DNA from: Shewanella sp. 10N.286.48.A6
Lineage (GTDB): Bacteria; Pseudomonadota; Gammaproteobacteria; Enterobacterales; Shewanellaceae
NCBI RefSeq assembly: GCF_002873135.1
Contig: NZ_MCVI01000060.1
Location: forward strand, 1 to 5,798
Reading direction: 5' to 3'
DNA length: 5,798 bases
A program made the position numbers and the translations under genes. Position 1 is the first letter of the stretch, and every line of letters begins with the position of its first letter. Under the pieces are notes generated by a model. The model ran no database searches and was not told the origin of the DNA. It worked only from the letters and a program-made list of their open reading frames with translations. Positions 1-5,778 of this stretch are shown here, in pieces.

Positions 1-8
1 TGGCTTAG

Positions 9-80
9 GGATGCGTATTCTACACTTCCCGTTGTTGGCGTCAAGTCATTTTTAACGTTAATTTAAAATGCTTTTCAACC
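9..80 (-). promoter_or_regulatory. rRNA operon promoter P2 (leftward)
   Basis: On the minus strand a -35 box TTGACG (39-44) and a -10 box TAGAAT (17-22) are separated by 16 bp, with the discriminator-like ACGCATCCC after them. An AT-rich run (about 47-77) lies upstream. It sits about 145 bp downstream of the P1 start, the usual tandem arrangement of enterobacterial and related rrn operons. The start site should be near position 9. The leader (boxA) and the 16S gene are beyond the left edge, so the assignment to an rrn operon rests on promoter form and gene order. Confidence 0.82.
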
Positions 81-153
81 GGTTAATTATGACGCTTTAA
101 AAGCAGCTTAATTAACGCTAACACCTGAGGCTATTGGCCTGTCGCCGTGTCAG

Positions 154-212
154 TGGATGCGCATTATAGGCAAGTTAAGATTTAGCGCAAGGGCTTTTAT
201 GCATAAAAATGC
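154..212 (-). promoter_or_regulatory. rRNA operon promoter P1 (leftward), with AT-rich upstream element
   Basis: Read on the minus strand, a -35 box TTGCGC (185-190) and a -10 box TATAAT (163-168) are separated by 16 bp. They are followed by the GC-rich discriminator GCGCATCC and then ACTGACACGG. This closely matches E. coli rrn P1, where TATAATGCGCCACC is followed by ACTGACACGG. By analogy, transcription starts at position 154. The short suboptimal spacer and GC-rich discriminator are the features that make rrn P1 promoters sensitive to ppGpp and growth rate. An AT-rich stretch (195-210) sits where an UP element belongs. The divergent yrdA gene beside it is the same arrangement as at E. coli rrnD. 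The 16S gene itself lies outside the window. Confidence 0.9.
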
Positions 213-331
213 CTTTACCTGTTTGCTTGCTGGGATTTTAAACTAATCAGCTAGTTTTTATGCATTTTTAGCCCCCAACAGCGACTTTTTGGCTTTATAC
301 TGGGTGTAATTAAACAAATCAGGGATTTTAT

Positions 332-883
332 ATGTTTAGCTCTATTCGTTGTTATCAAGGTATTCATCCTCAATTGGCAGATAATGTCTATGTAGATAGT
401 ACAGCTGTTTTAGTGGGTGATATCGCCCTAGACCATGATGCGAGTATTTGGCCTATGGTCGCTGCCCGTGGTGACGTGAACATTATTCGTATTGGCAAGC
501 GCAGTAATGTGCAGGATGGTTCAGTTCTTCATGTGACCCGCAAGTCTCCATCAAAGCCTGAGGGTAATCCGCTGATCATTGGTGATGATGTCACTATTGG
601 TCATAAAGCTATGCTGCACGGTTGCACGGTTGGTAATCGGGTCTTGGTTGGCATGGGAGCCATTTTATTGGATGGCGCGATTGTTGAGGATGATGTGATT
701 ATCGGCGCAGGTTCTTTAGTGCCACCAGGGAAAGTACTGCAAAGTGGTTTTCTTTATGTAGGAAGCCCTTGTAAACAGGTTCGCCCCTTAACTGATAATG
801 AAATAGCTTTCTTACCACAATCAGCTGATAACTATGTCAGATTGAAAAATGAATACTTAGTAGATCTGCAGACTACAAGATAA
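332..883 (+). CDS. yrdA: Gamma carbonic anhydrase-like hexapeptide-repeat protein YrdA
   Basis: This is a 183-residue cytoplasmic protein of the left-handed beta-helix (hexapeptide repeat) gamma-carbonic-anhydrase-like family, about the length of E. coli YrdA, which it resembles throughout. Repeats such as IGDDVT, VGNRVL and VEDDVI run from about residue 25 to 130, and a C-terminal helix follows (about 155-177). The zinc ligands of the family are present as His67 (LHVT), His91 and His96 (GHKAMLHG). The companions Arg46/Asp48 (RGD) and Gln61/Asp62 (QDG) are also there, so metal binding is likely. Family members of the YrdA type often show little or no carbonic anhydrase activity, so the reaction is uncertain. 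The start is supported by an AGGG ribosome-binding site at 321-324. It is divergent from the rrn promoters and convergent with yrdB. Confidence 0.93.
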   Translation: MFSSIRCYQGIHPQLADNVYVDSTAVLVGDIALDHDASIWPMVAARGDVNIIRIGKRSNVQDGSVLHVTRKSPSKPEGNPLIIGDDVTIGHKAMLHGCTVGNRVLVGMGAILLDGAIVEDDVIIGAGSLVPPGKVLQSGFLYVGSPCKQVRPLTDNEIAFLPQSADNYVRLKNEYLVDLQTTR

Positions 884-934
884 TTATAATTGTGCCCTAC
901 TGTTATGATAGAAATAGCTAGTAGGGCTATAATT
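882..934. terminator. Stem-loop between convergent yrdA and yrdB, probable bidirectional terminator
   Basis: GCCCTACT (894-901) pairs perfectly with AGTAGGGC (920-927) around an 18-nt loop. AATTATA (882-888) can pair with TATAATT (928-934) beyond a 5-nt bulge on the left arm. It lies in the 74-bp gap between two converging genes, where a shared terminator is expected. The large loop and the lack of a clean T-run on either strand weaken the call. The distal A/T arms may do the job of the U-tract. Confidence 0.55.
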
Positions 935-957
935 GATTGTGTAAAGCGATAAGACTC

Positions 958-1236
958 TTATATAGTAATGTTTCCCTGCGGATCAAATTCTTCTGCTTCT
1001 ATCATCTCTTCGGCTATATCTTCTAGATCAAAACGTACTCGTTCGAATATTGCTAATGCCTGTTCTGCTAGCATAGGTTGTTCAGCTGCAGTTTGTTCAC
1101 TGCTTATTAGCTGTAACAACTTTTCCTTGCTAACAATGCAATTGATATTCATGCCTTGCACTTGAGCACTAAACAGCATTGTTTGTTGTTGAGTATTCCA
1201 TTCAACGAGATCGGTAAATATTACACTTTGGTTCAT
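958..1236 (-). CDS. yrdB: DUF1488 family protein, YrdB-like
   Basis: This small acidic cytoplasmic protein (92 residues) of unknown function belongs to the DUF1488 family. The N-terminus MNQSVIFTDLVEWN resembles E. coli YrdB (MNQAIQFPDREEWD), as does the RFDLEDIAEEMIE segment (residues about 68-80; RWDLEEEAENLIQ in E. coli). No catalytic motif, signal peptide or membrane segment is visible. It starts 25 bp downstream of the aroE stop on the same strand, and the aroE-yrdB order is conserved with E. coli, so it is probably read from the aroE transcript. The ribosome-binding site is weak (GAG about 8 bases before ATG), consistent with translation helped by the upstream gene. The acidic C-terminus (EAEEFDPQ) is typical of the family. 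Confidence 0.85.
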   Translation of the reverse strand: MNQSVIFTDLVEWNTQQQTMLFSAQVQGMNINCIVSKEKLLQLISSEQTAAEQPMLAEQALAIFERVRFDLEDIAEEMIEAEEFDPQGNITI

Positions 1237-1261
1237 CTTGAGTACTCGGTGTTTTATTGGT

Positions 1262-2077
1262 TTATTTAAGTTGTGCTCTTAGGGTGTCATGAATTACCAG
1301 AGTGGCAGGTTTAACACCGCGCCAAATATAAAAGCTTTGGGCAGCTTGTCCCACCAACATTCCTAAACCATCGGCAACGGATTGCGCGCCGTTTGCTAAT
1401 GCCCATTGGTTAAATAAGGTAGTCTCAGCACCATATGACATGTCATAGCAGTTGGTGTGACTTGCTATGATCTGTTCAGGTAATTTAATCAACTCACCAG
1501 CTAATCCGGCTGAAGTCGAATTAATCACAATATCAAAGCTGTTATTGAGCTCATCGATGGGAGTTGCCTGCACACGTCCATACTCAGCGAAAATAGCTTG
1601 CAAGGTTTGCGCTTTAGCATAGGTGCGATTACATATGGTTACTTGAGCCTGTGATTCTAGTAATGGTTTAAGGCAACCCCGTGCTGCGCCACCCGCTCCG
1701 ATTAACAATACGCGTTTACCCTTTAAAGCACCAAAGTGCTGCATGACATCGTTTACTAAGCCAATACCATCGGTATTGTCACCACGAATGCGCCCATCAG
1801 TTAAATAGATAAGGGTATTCACGGCTCCTGCCAGTTTTGCAAGATCACTTAACTCATCACATATGGCATAAGCTTGCTCTTTAAAAGGCGCGGTTACATT
1901 GGCGCCTTTGCCACCGTCATTGAAAAAAGCCATTAGGGACTGAGAAAACTGATCCACAGGTGCAAGAATTGCTTGATAGCTAATGTCCTGTCCAGTTTGA
2001 CGCGCAAACTCAGTATGAATGAATGGCGATTTACTTTGTGCAATTGGATTGCCAAATACTGCATACTTATCGGTCAT
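1262..2077 (-). CDS. aroE: Shikimate dehydrogenase (NADP+)
   Basis: It reduces 3-dehydroshikimate to shikimate with NADPH, the fourth step of the cytoplasmic shikimate pathway to chorismate and aromatic amino acids. The 271-residue length is normal. The shikimate-binding serines are in QSKSP (Ser15, Ser17). The catalytic pair is Lys66 (NVTAPFK) and Asp103 (GDNTDG), with Asn60 and Asn87 also in place. The Rossmann domain has GAGGAA (127-132) followed by the NRT motif (150-152), which reads NADP+ phosphate and marks the AroE type. NSTSAG (186-191) and [13 protein letters not shown] (237-249, Gln244) complete the active site. A purine-rich GAGAAAG upstream supports the start. The gene begins 46 bp after the amidohydrolase-like gene ends. 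All key residues are intact, so it is presumed functional. Confidence 0.97.
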   Translation of the reverse strand: MTDKYAVFGNPIAQSKSPFIHTEFARQTGQDISYQAILAPVDQFSQSLMAFFNDGGKGANVTAPFKEQAYAICDELSDLAKLAGAVNTLIYLTDGRIRGDNTDGIGLVNDVMQHFGALKGKRVLLIGAGGAARGCLKPLLESQAQVTICNRTYAKAQTLQAIFAEYGRVQATPIDELNNSFDIVINSTSAGLAGELIKLPEQIIASHTNCYDMSYGAETTLFNQWALANGAQSVADGLGMLVGQAAQSFYIWRGVKPATLVIHDTLRAQLK

Positions 2078-2123
2078 TAACTTTCTCTATTCCCTAATTA
2101 TTAATTCAACTTATGAGCATGGC

Positions 2124-3392
2124 TTATTGAGTATAAGCTTGTGGCATAGTCGACTTCTGAATATAGCGGTCGCGTAGCTCATCTTGGCGACTTTGCATGT
2201 TTTGCACTTCACCGTTAATCCACATTGTTTGAATCGCACTACTGTACTCAAATGGATCACCGCTCCAAAGCACCATATCTGCAGGTTTTCCTGTGGCAAT
2301 GCGACCAGCATCTAGATGGAAGATATCAGCAACATTAGCGGTTATTGACGCCATGGCTTGATTATAATCCATGCCATTGGCAACCGCATTACCTGCTGCG
2401 TAACGTAAACCATAAATGCCATGGGCATCACCCGGTGTCGCCAGTATCACTTTGACCCCTGCTTTACTTAATTTTCCGGCGTTATCCAGTGAATTATGTA
2501 AAGAGTCAAAACTTTCAGGTAAATTGCGCATCGCGTCCATCACCACAGGTATGTTTGCGGCGGCCAATTGCTCTGCAACCACAATAGCATCGGCAGCTTT
2601 AAGTAATACCAAATCGAGGTTAAAGCGAGCTTTTAAGTTAATTAGTTGCAAGATGTCACTGGCTCTGTCGACATCAACCACCATAGTGATATCACCTGCA
2701 AGTACAGCATTGAGTAGTAACTCTTCTTTGCTTGGCGGTTTTGTCGCATCGGCTTTTTTAGCATCAGCTTGTTTATCCGCAGCTAAAGCTGTTTGTCTTG
2801 CTTCAAGTTTATTAATCAGTTGTTGCATACCGATAATACGTGAGCCTTCATGCACTGCGCCTAACTGCACCAATACGGCTTTTTCAGTTGCGACCACACT
2901 ATCCCAGTGTCCTGTTAGCTCGACTTCAATAGCTTGGCCTGAAAAAATTGATTCTCCACCACCTGGTACCACGATATTGCGGCTAATGCCGCCTTTGCGG
3001 GCAAAGGCAATTGCGCTACTTTTAGGGTTAAAGGCTAAGCTTGGGTCGAAGCTGATATCAGCGTCTTTAGCATTAACATCACGGGTTATTTTTTCTTGAC
3101 CGATTTCCACCAAACCTAAGTAGTTCATTGAGCCAATAAAGCCTGGGGTTAATACACTGCCTTTTGCATCAATAATATTATCCGCAATAACTGCTGAGTC
3201 ATTTGATTGCTTGGCATTTACAGCGATGATGTGGCCATCTTCAATGACAACCGTAGCACTATCAAGTACGCCCTGTTCAGTTGAGGTATATACCTTAACA
3301 TTAGTAATTGCCGTGGTTGCAGCAGACGCGATGATTGGGGTCAAACTCGCGAGCATAGCGCCAACGACCAGTGATTGGTTAAACTTTTTCAT
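2124..3392 (-). CDS. Secreted amidohydrolase-fold protein lacking the metal ligands (probable pseudoenzyme)
   Basis: This is a 422-residue protein with a Sec signal peptide (Lys2-Lys3, hydrophobic stretch 8-21, likely cleavage after ASA at 24), so it is probably periplasmic. The fold is that of imidazolonepropionase-like amidohydrolases: an N-terminal beta-sandwich strand set (ITNVKVYT, VVIEDGHIIAV), a barrel from LTPGFIG (81-87), and the C-terminal return GRIATGKPADMVLWSGDPF (363-381). By hand alignment with its operon partner the metal-binding positions are replaced: the HxH motif becomes Met89-x-Tyr91, the later histidines become Asp240 and Lys265, and the Asp becomes Pro320. An Ala/Lys-rich insertion (about 197-222) interrupts the barrel. 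AAGGAG seven bases before ATG supports the start. It follows the partner gene by 11 bp, so the two are likely co-translated. Substrate is unknown; a role as a non-catalytic partner is inferred. Confidence 0.8.
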   Translation of the reverse strand: MKKFNQSLVVGAMLASLTPIIASAATTAITNVKVYTSTEQGVLDSATVVIEDGHIIAVNAKQSNDSAVIADNIIDAKGSVLTPGFIGSMNYLGLVEIGQEKITRDVNAKDADISFDPSLAFNPKSSAIAFARKGGISRNIVVPGGGESIFSGQAIEVELTGHWDSVVATEKAVLVQLGAVHEGSRIIGMQQLINKLEARQTALAADKQADAKKADATKPPSKEELLLNAVLAGDITMVVDVDRASDILQLINLKARFNLDLVLLKAADAIVVAEQLAAANIPVVMDAMRNLPESFDSLHNSLDNAGKLSKAGVKVILATPGDAHGIYGLRYAAGNAVANGMDYNQAMASITANVADIFHLDAGRIATGKPADMVLWSGDPFEYSSAIQTMWINGEVQNMQSRQDELRDRYIQKSTMPQAYTQ

Positions 3393-3403
3393 TGTATTGC
3401 TCC

Positions 3404-4786
3404 TTATTGTTGACCTAGCATGAAATCACTTTTAGCGCGGTAAGCATCGTCTTGATGATCAAACACTTTGGCGCCATCGATAAACACTTGCTCAGCTTTA
3501 GCATACACACTAAATGGATTGCTATTCCACATTACCACATCGGCGTTTTTACCCACTTCAAGGGAACCGGTTTTATCTGCAATACCTAATGACTTGGCCG
3601 CATTCGAGGTGATCCAACCAATAACGTGTTCTTCTTTTAGATCAAAACCGTTTTGATTAGCGCTATGCATAATTTTGGCGGTTTCTTGGTTAAGACGCTG
3701 AATGGTCACGCTAGAGTCGGAATGCACCACAGCGCAGGAGTTGTTAACCGCATCTACGATGGCTGCATTTTCAACCACCATGTCATAGGCTTCCATTTTA
3801 AAGCCCCACCAATCAGGCCACATTGCGGCGCAGTTACCATTTTCAGCTAACAACTCAGCTATTTTATAACCTTCAATTGCATGGTGGAATGTACCGGAGT
3901 GATAGTTAAACTCTTTGCCTAAATCCACCATCATCGCCATTTCTTCCGCTTTATAACAATGGTTATGAATTAAAATGTCACCCTCTAACACGCCGCGTAA
4001 AGTGTCTTTGGTAAGATCTCGCTCTGGCGCTGATGGGTTTAAACCAGCAGCATAATCCGCATCATATTTATCCCAAGCTCGCTTGTACTCAGTGGCCTCA
4101 ATGAAAGCTTGACGATAACCCGCCATATTACCCATTCGGGTCATGGGCGCTTCTTTACGCTTTCTGCCATAGGCACCTTTAGGGTTTTCACCACAGGCCA
4201 TTTTCAATCCATAAGGGGCTTGGGGGAACTTCATGCCTTGCATGGTGGTTGCTGGGATGTTTTTTAAGGTCACCCCGCGACCACCAATTAAATTGGCAGA
4301 GCCAGGTAAGATTTGTAAAGTGGTGATACCACCTTCACGGGCACGATTAAACCCCGGATCTTGCGGCCATACGCTATGCTCTGCCCACACTTCAGCGGTA
4401 TTGGGAGAGGTCACTTCGTTGCCATCGCCATGGGCATCTGCGCTAGGGCTTGGATACACGCCAAGGTGTGAGTGAACATCTACAATACCTGGGGTTATCC
4501 ATTTACCGCTAGCATCAATCACAGTGACATTGTCTTGACTTAATTGCCTGCCAACCGCATTAATTTTGCCATCCATCATTAGGACATCAGCGCCGTCGAT
4601 TCTTTCACCTGTACCTGTTAGCACAGTAGCGTTAATCAGCAAGGTCGATGTTCTTGGCATCACTTGGTAAGTACTTGGGTAGGGGTTTTTATTAATACTA
4701 ACTTTAGGGTCTTGCTGGGCTGAGTTACAGCCAAGCAGGGCTGTTGAAATCGCAATTACAATTAATCTTGGTGCCATCTTGGCCAT
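3404..4786 (-). CDS. Lipoprotein amidohydrolase (imidazolonepropionase-like metal-dependent hydrolase)
   Basis: This is a 460-residue amidohydrolase-superfamily enzyme. The N-terminus has a lipoprotein signal with lipobox ALLGC (Cys20). Asn at +2 suggests sorting to the outer membrane, facing the periplasm. The metal-binding HxH is in IVDVHSHLG (His105, His107). Further candidate ligands are His276 (IHNHCY; His274 is nearby), His302 (TFHHAIEGY) and Asp357 (VVHSDSS). The usual end of the family, GSLEVGKNADVVMWNSNPF (407-425), is present. Relatives hydrolyse cyclic amides or dipeptides, but nothing here fixes the substrate. GAGG upstream of the ATG at 4786 favours this start; Met4 is an alternative with a poorer site. 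The gene heads a minus-strand run with the ligand-less paralogue 11 bp downstream, then aroE and yrdB. Confidence 0.88.
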   Translation of the reverse strand: MAKMAPRLIVIAISTALLGCNSAQQDPKVSINKNPYPSTYQVMPRTSTLLINATVLTGTGERIDGADVLMMDGKINAVGRQLSQDNVTVIDASGKWITPGIVDVHSHLGVYPSPSADAHGDGNEVTSPNTAEVWAEHSVWPQDPGFNRAREGGITTLQILPGSANLIGGRGVTLKNIPATTMQGMKFPQAPYGLKMACGENPKGAYGRKRKEAPMTRMGNMAGYRQAFIEATEYKRAWDKYDADYAAGLNPSAPERDLTKDTLRGVLEGDILIHNHCYKAEEMAMMVDLGKEFNYHSGTFHHAIEGYKIAELLAENGNCAAMWPDWWGFKMEAYDMVVENAAIVDAVNNSCAVVHSDSSVTIQRLNQETAKIMHSANQNGFDLKEEHVIGWITSNAAKSLGIADKTGSLEVGKNADVVMWNSNPFSVYAKAEQVFIDGAKVFDHQDDAYRAKSDFMLGQQ

Positions 4787-4868
4787 GATCTCGGTCCTCG
4801 TTATTATTGTTATTAGAACGCCTAAGTTATCCGATAAGCATCTGACATCACAACAGATAAATTTAGCA

Positions 4869-4889
4869 AAACATTAACAAAATATGTTT
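4869..4889. promoter_or_regulatory. AT-rich dyad in the divergent globin/amidohydrolase region, possible operator
   Basis: AAACAT (4869-4874) and ATGTTT (4884-4889) form an inverted repeat with a 9-bp spacer. An imperfect extension to AGC...GCT lies on either side. It sits in the middle of the 186-bp region between two divergent genes, a natural place for a shared regulator. The spacing and bases do not convincingly match a named operator that I know. This is a candidate only, since AT-rich DNA produces such dyads by chance. Confidence 0.25.
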
Positions 4890-4929
4890 ATGGCTTAGTA
4901 AAGCGAGAGATATAAACGGGATTAATCGT

Positions 4930-4935
4930 TATAAT
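4930..4935 (+). promoter_or_regulatory. Candidate -10 element for the globin gene
   Basis: A perfect TATAAT lies 37 bp before the globin ATG. No good -35 hexamer is present at 16-18 bp upstream (the bases there read GAGATA or similar), so either the promoter needs an activator or this is a chance match in AT-rich DNA. Confidence 0.35.
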
Positions 4936-4972
4936 CAAGCCACTTTCATTACTTGTACTCAGTGTCGATACC

Positions 4973-5410
4973 ATGAATTGGTTAAAAAAACTTTTTAGCA
5001 ATAAGGCGCAACCTGATGACCGAGATCCAAATCAGTCCAATGCCTATGATTTAATTGGTGGCGAGAAGACCATTCGCTTAATTGCCCAAAACTTTTACCA
5101 GCAGATGCAAAGCCGTGAAGACACACAGCCGCTACTAGCTATTCATCGCGCTCCAATTAAAGATTCACAACAAAAGTTATTTGAGTTTTTAAGTGGCTGG
5201 TTAGGTGGCCCACAGCTTTATCAGCAAAAGTATGGCCACCCGGCATTACGGGCACGGCATATGCCGTTTGATATTGACCAAACGATGGTTGATCAATGGT
5301 TAACCTGTATGGAGCAAGCCATTGCTGAGGCAATAAAAAAGCCTGAACATCAACAAGTGATATTTCAGGCCATTTCGCAGCTTGCCAATAATATGCGTAA
5401 TAAAGATTAG
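4973..5410 (+). CDS. Group 2 truncated haemoglobin (trHbO-type globin)
   Basis: This is a haem-binding 2-over-2 globin of the bacterial group 2 (O) type. These soluble cytoplasmic proteins bind O2 and react with NO or peroxides; the physiological role here is not shown. It has 145 residues, slightly longer than the usual 120-135 because of a hydrophilic N-terminal extension (1-23, starting [11 protein letters not shown]). Tyr42 (NFYQQM) fits position B10. The signature [12 protein letters not shown] (88-99) contains the proximal haem ligand, probably His96. Trp109 (VDQWLTCM) fits the G8 tryptophan typical of group 2. His58 (LLAIH) may be the CD1 residue. No strong ribosome-binding site precedes the ATG, but no other Met occurs before residue 45, beyond the B helix. 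Its stop overlaps the stop of a convergent hemF fragment. hemF makes a haem precursor, so the neighbourhood is suggestive. Confidence 0.92.
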   Translation: MNWLKKLFSNKAQPDDRDPNQSNAYDLIGGEKTIRLIAQNFYQQMQSREDTQPLLAIHRAPIKDSQQKLFEFLSGWLGGPQLYQQKYGHPALRARHMPFDIDQTMVDQWLTCMEQAIAEAIKKPEHQQVIFQAISQLANNMRNKD

Positions 5411-5597
5411 TTTTCGAGCTTCAACCAATCTTGTGGTTTAAGGTAGCGCTCGTATAGCTCCGCCTCTTGGGAGCCTTCTTCTGGGGTAAAGCCATATTCC
5501 CAGCGAGCTAATGATGAAGCATAGACATTAGAATCGATTCCGCACCGACACCAACCTGTCGACTAAATTATACCGACTCATTTAAAGCTAGCTTTCC
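5407..5597 (-). pseudogene. hemF: hemF 3'-end fragment, copy 1 (frameshifted remnant)
   Basis: The minus strand encodes a C-terminus [12 protein letters not shown]...[11 protein letters not shown] ending at TAA (5407-5409). It matches the end of oxygen-dependent coproporphyrinogen III oxidase (E. coli LVRWEYDYQPKDGSPEAAL...VRDWV). The preceding family motif ESILMSM is present at 5520-5540 but in another frame, and runs into a TAG after Leu-His-His. Further upstream an ACAGGT codon pair (5554-5559), for the Thr-Gly of the TGGR motif, is followed by extra bases. The tail frame is closed upstream by TAG and has no ATG, GTG or TTG before the conserved part, so it cannot be made alone. The stop overlaps the globin stop tail to tail. 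Intact HemF is about 300 residues; only some 45-50 are represented here. Confidence 0.8.
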
Positions 5598-5778
5598 AGC
5601 TTCAACCAATCTTGTGGTTTAAGGTAGCGCTCATATAGCTCCGCCTCTTGAGAGCCTTCTTCTGGGGTAAAGCCATATTCCCAGCGAACTAATGATGAAG
5701 CATAGACATTAGAATCGATTCCGCCCCGACACCAACCTGTCGACTAAATTATACCGACTCATTTAAAGCTAGCTTTCC
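5588..5778 (-). pseudogene. hemF: hemF 3'-end fragment, copy 2 (frameshifted remnant)
   Basis: This is the second unit of the tandem array, carrying the same internal frameshifts as copy 1. The tail frame reads [10 protein letters not shown]...DWLKLES and ends at TAG (5588-5590). Compared with copy 1 it has Val instead of Ala before Arg-Trp-Glu-Tyr (E. coli also has Val), Ser instead of Asn as the last residue, and two synonymous changes (a Ser and a Tyr codon). After its stop, about 28 bp lead into the next unit. Part of this stretch (GTCGGTATAATTTAGTC on the minus strand) could be a shortened relic of the hemF WDRGTLFG region, but that alignment is loose. Confidence 0.78.

Noticed and set aside
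242..258. Small stem AACTA...TAGTT upstream of yrdA as a terminator
   Set aside because: The stem is short and AT-only, with no stable G/C pairs or upstream gene that would need termination.
296..301. TATACT as a yrdA -10 box
   Set aside because: The hexamer is placed plausibly before yrdA, but no -35-like sequence occurs at 16-18 bp upstream, so I do not list it as a promoter.
2111..2311. Minus-strand 66-codon frame overlapping the end of the second amidohydrolase-like gene
   Set aside because: It lies in another frame of the same strand inside a conserved C-terminal domain and has no homology that I recognise.
2416..3099. A 227-codon open frame on the plus strand, antisense to the second amidohydrolase-like gene
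   Set aside because: The translation is Ser/Ala/Leu-rich with no family resemblance or ribosome-binding site, and the opposite strand encodes a protein with a signal peptide and clear family motifs. It is a shadow frame.
4233..4475. Plus-strand 80-codon frame inside the lipoprotein amidohydrolase gene, with other short antisense frames at 968-1165, 3211-3423, 3468-3656 and 3653-3850
   Set aside because: All are opposite well-supported coding sequence and have no recognisable domain or translation signal.
4786..4786. Met4 as the start of the lipoprotein amidohydrolase
   Set aside because: The first ATG has a GAGG at a workable distance. Met4 has no comparable site. The lipobox is the same either way.
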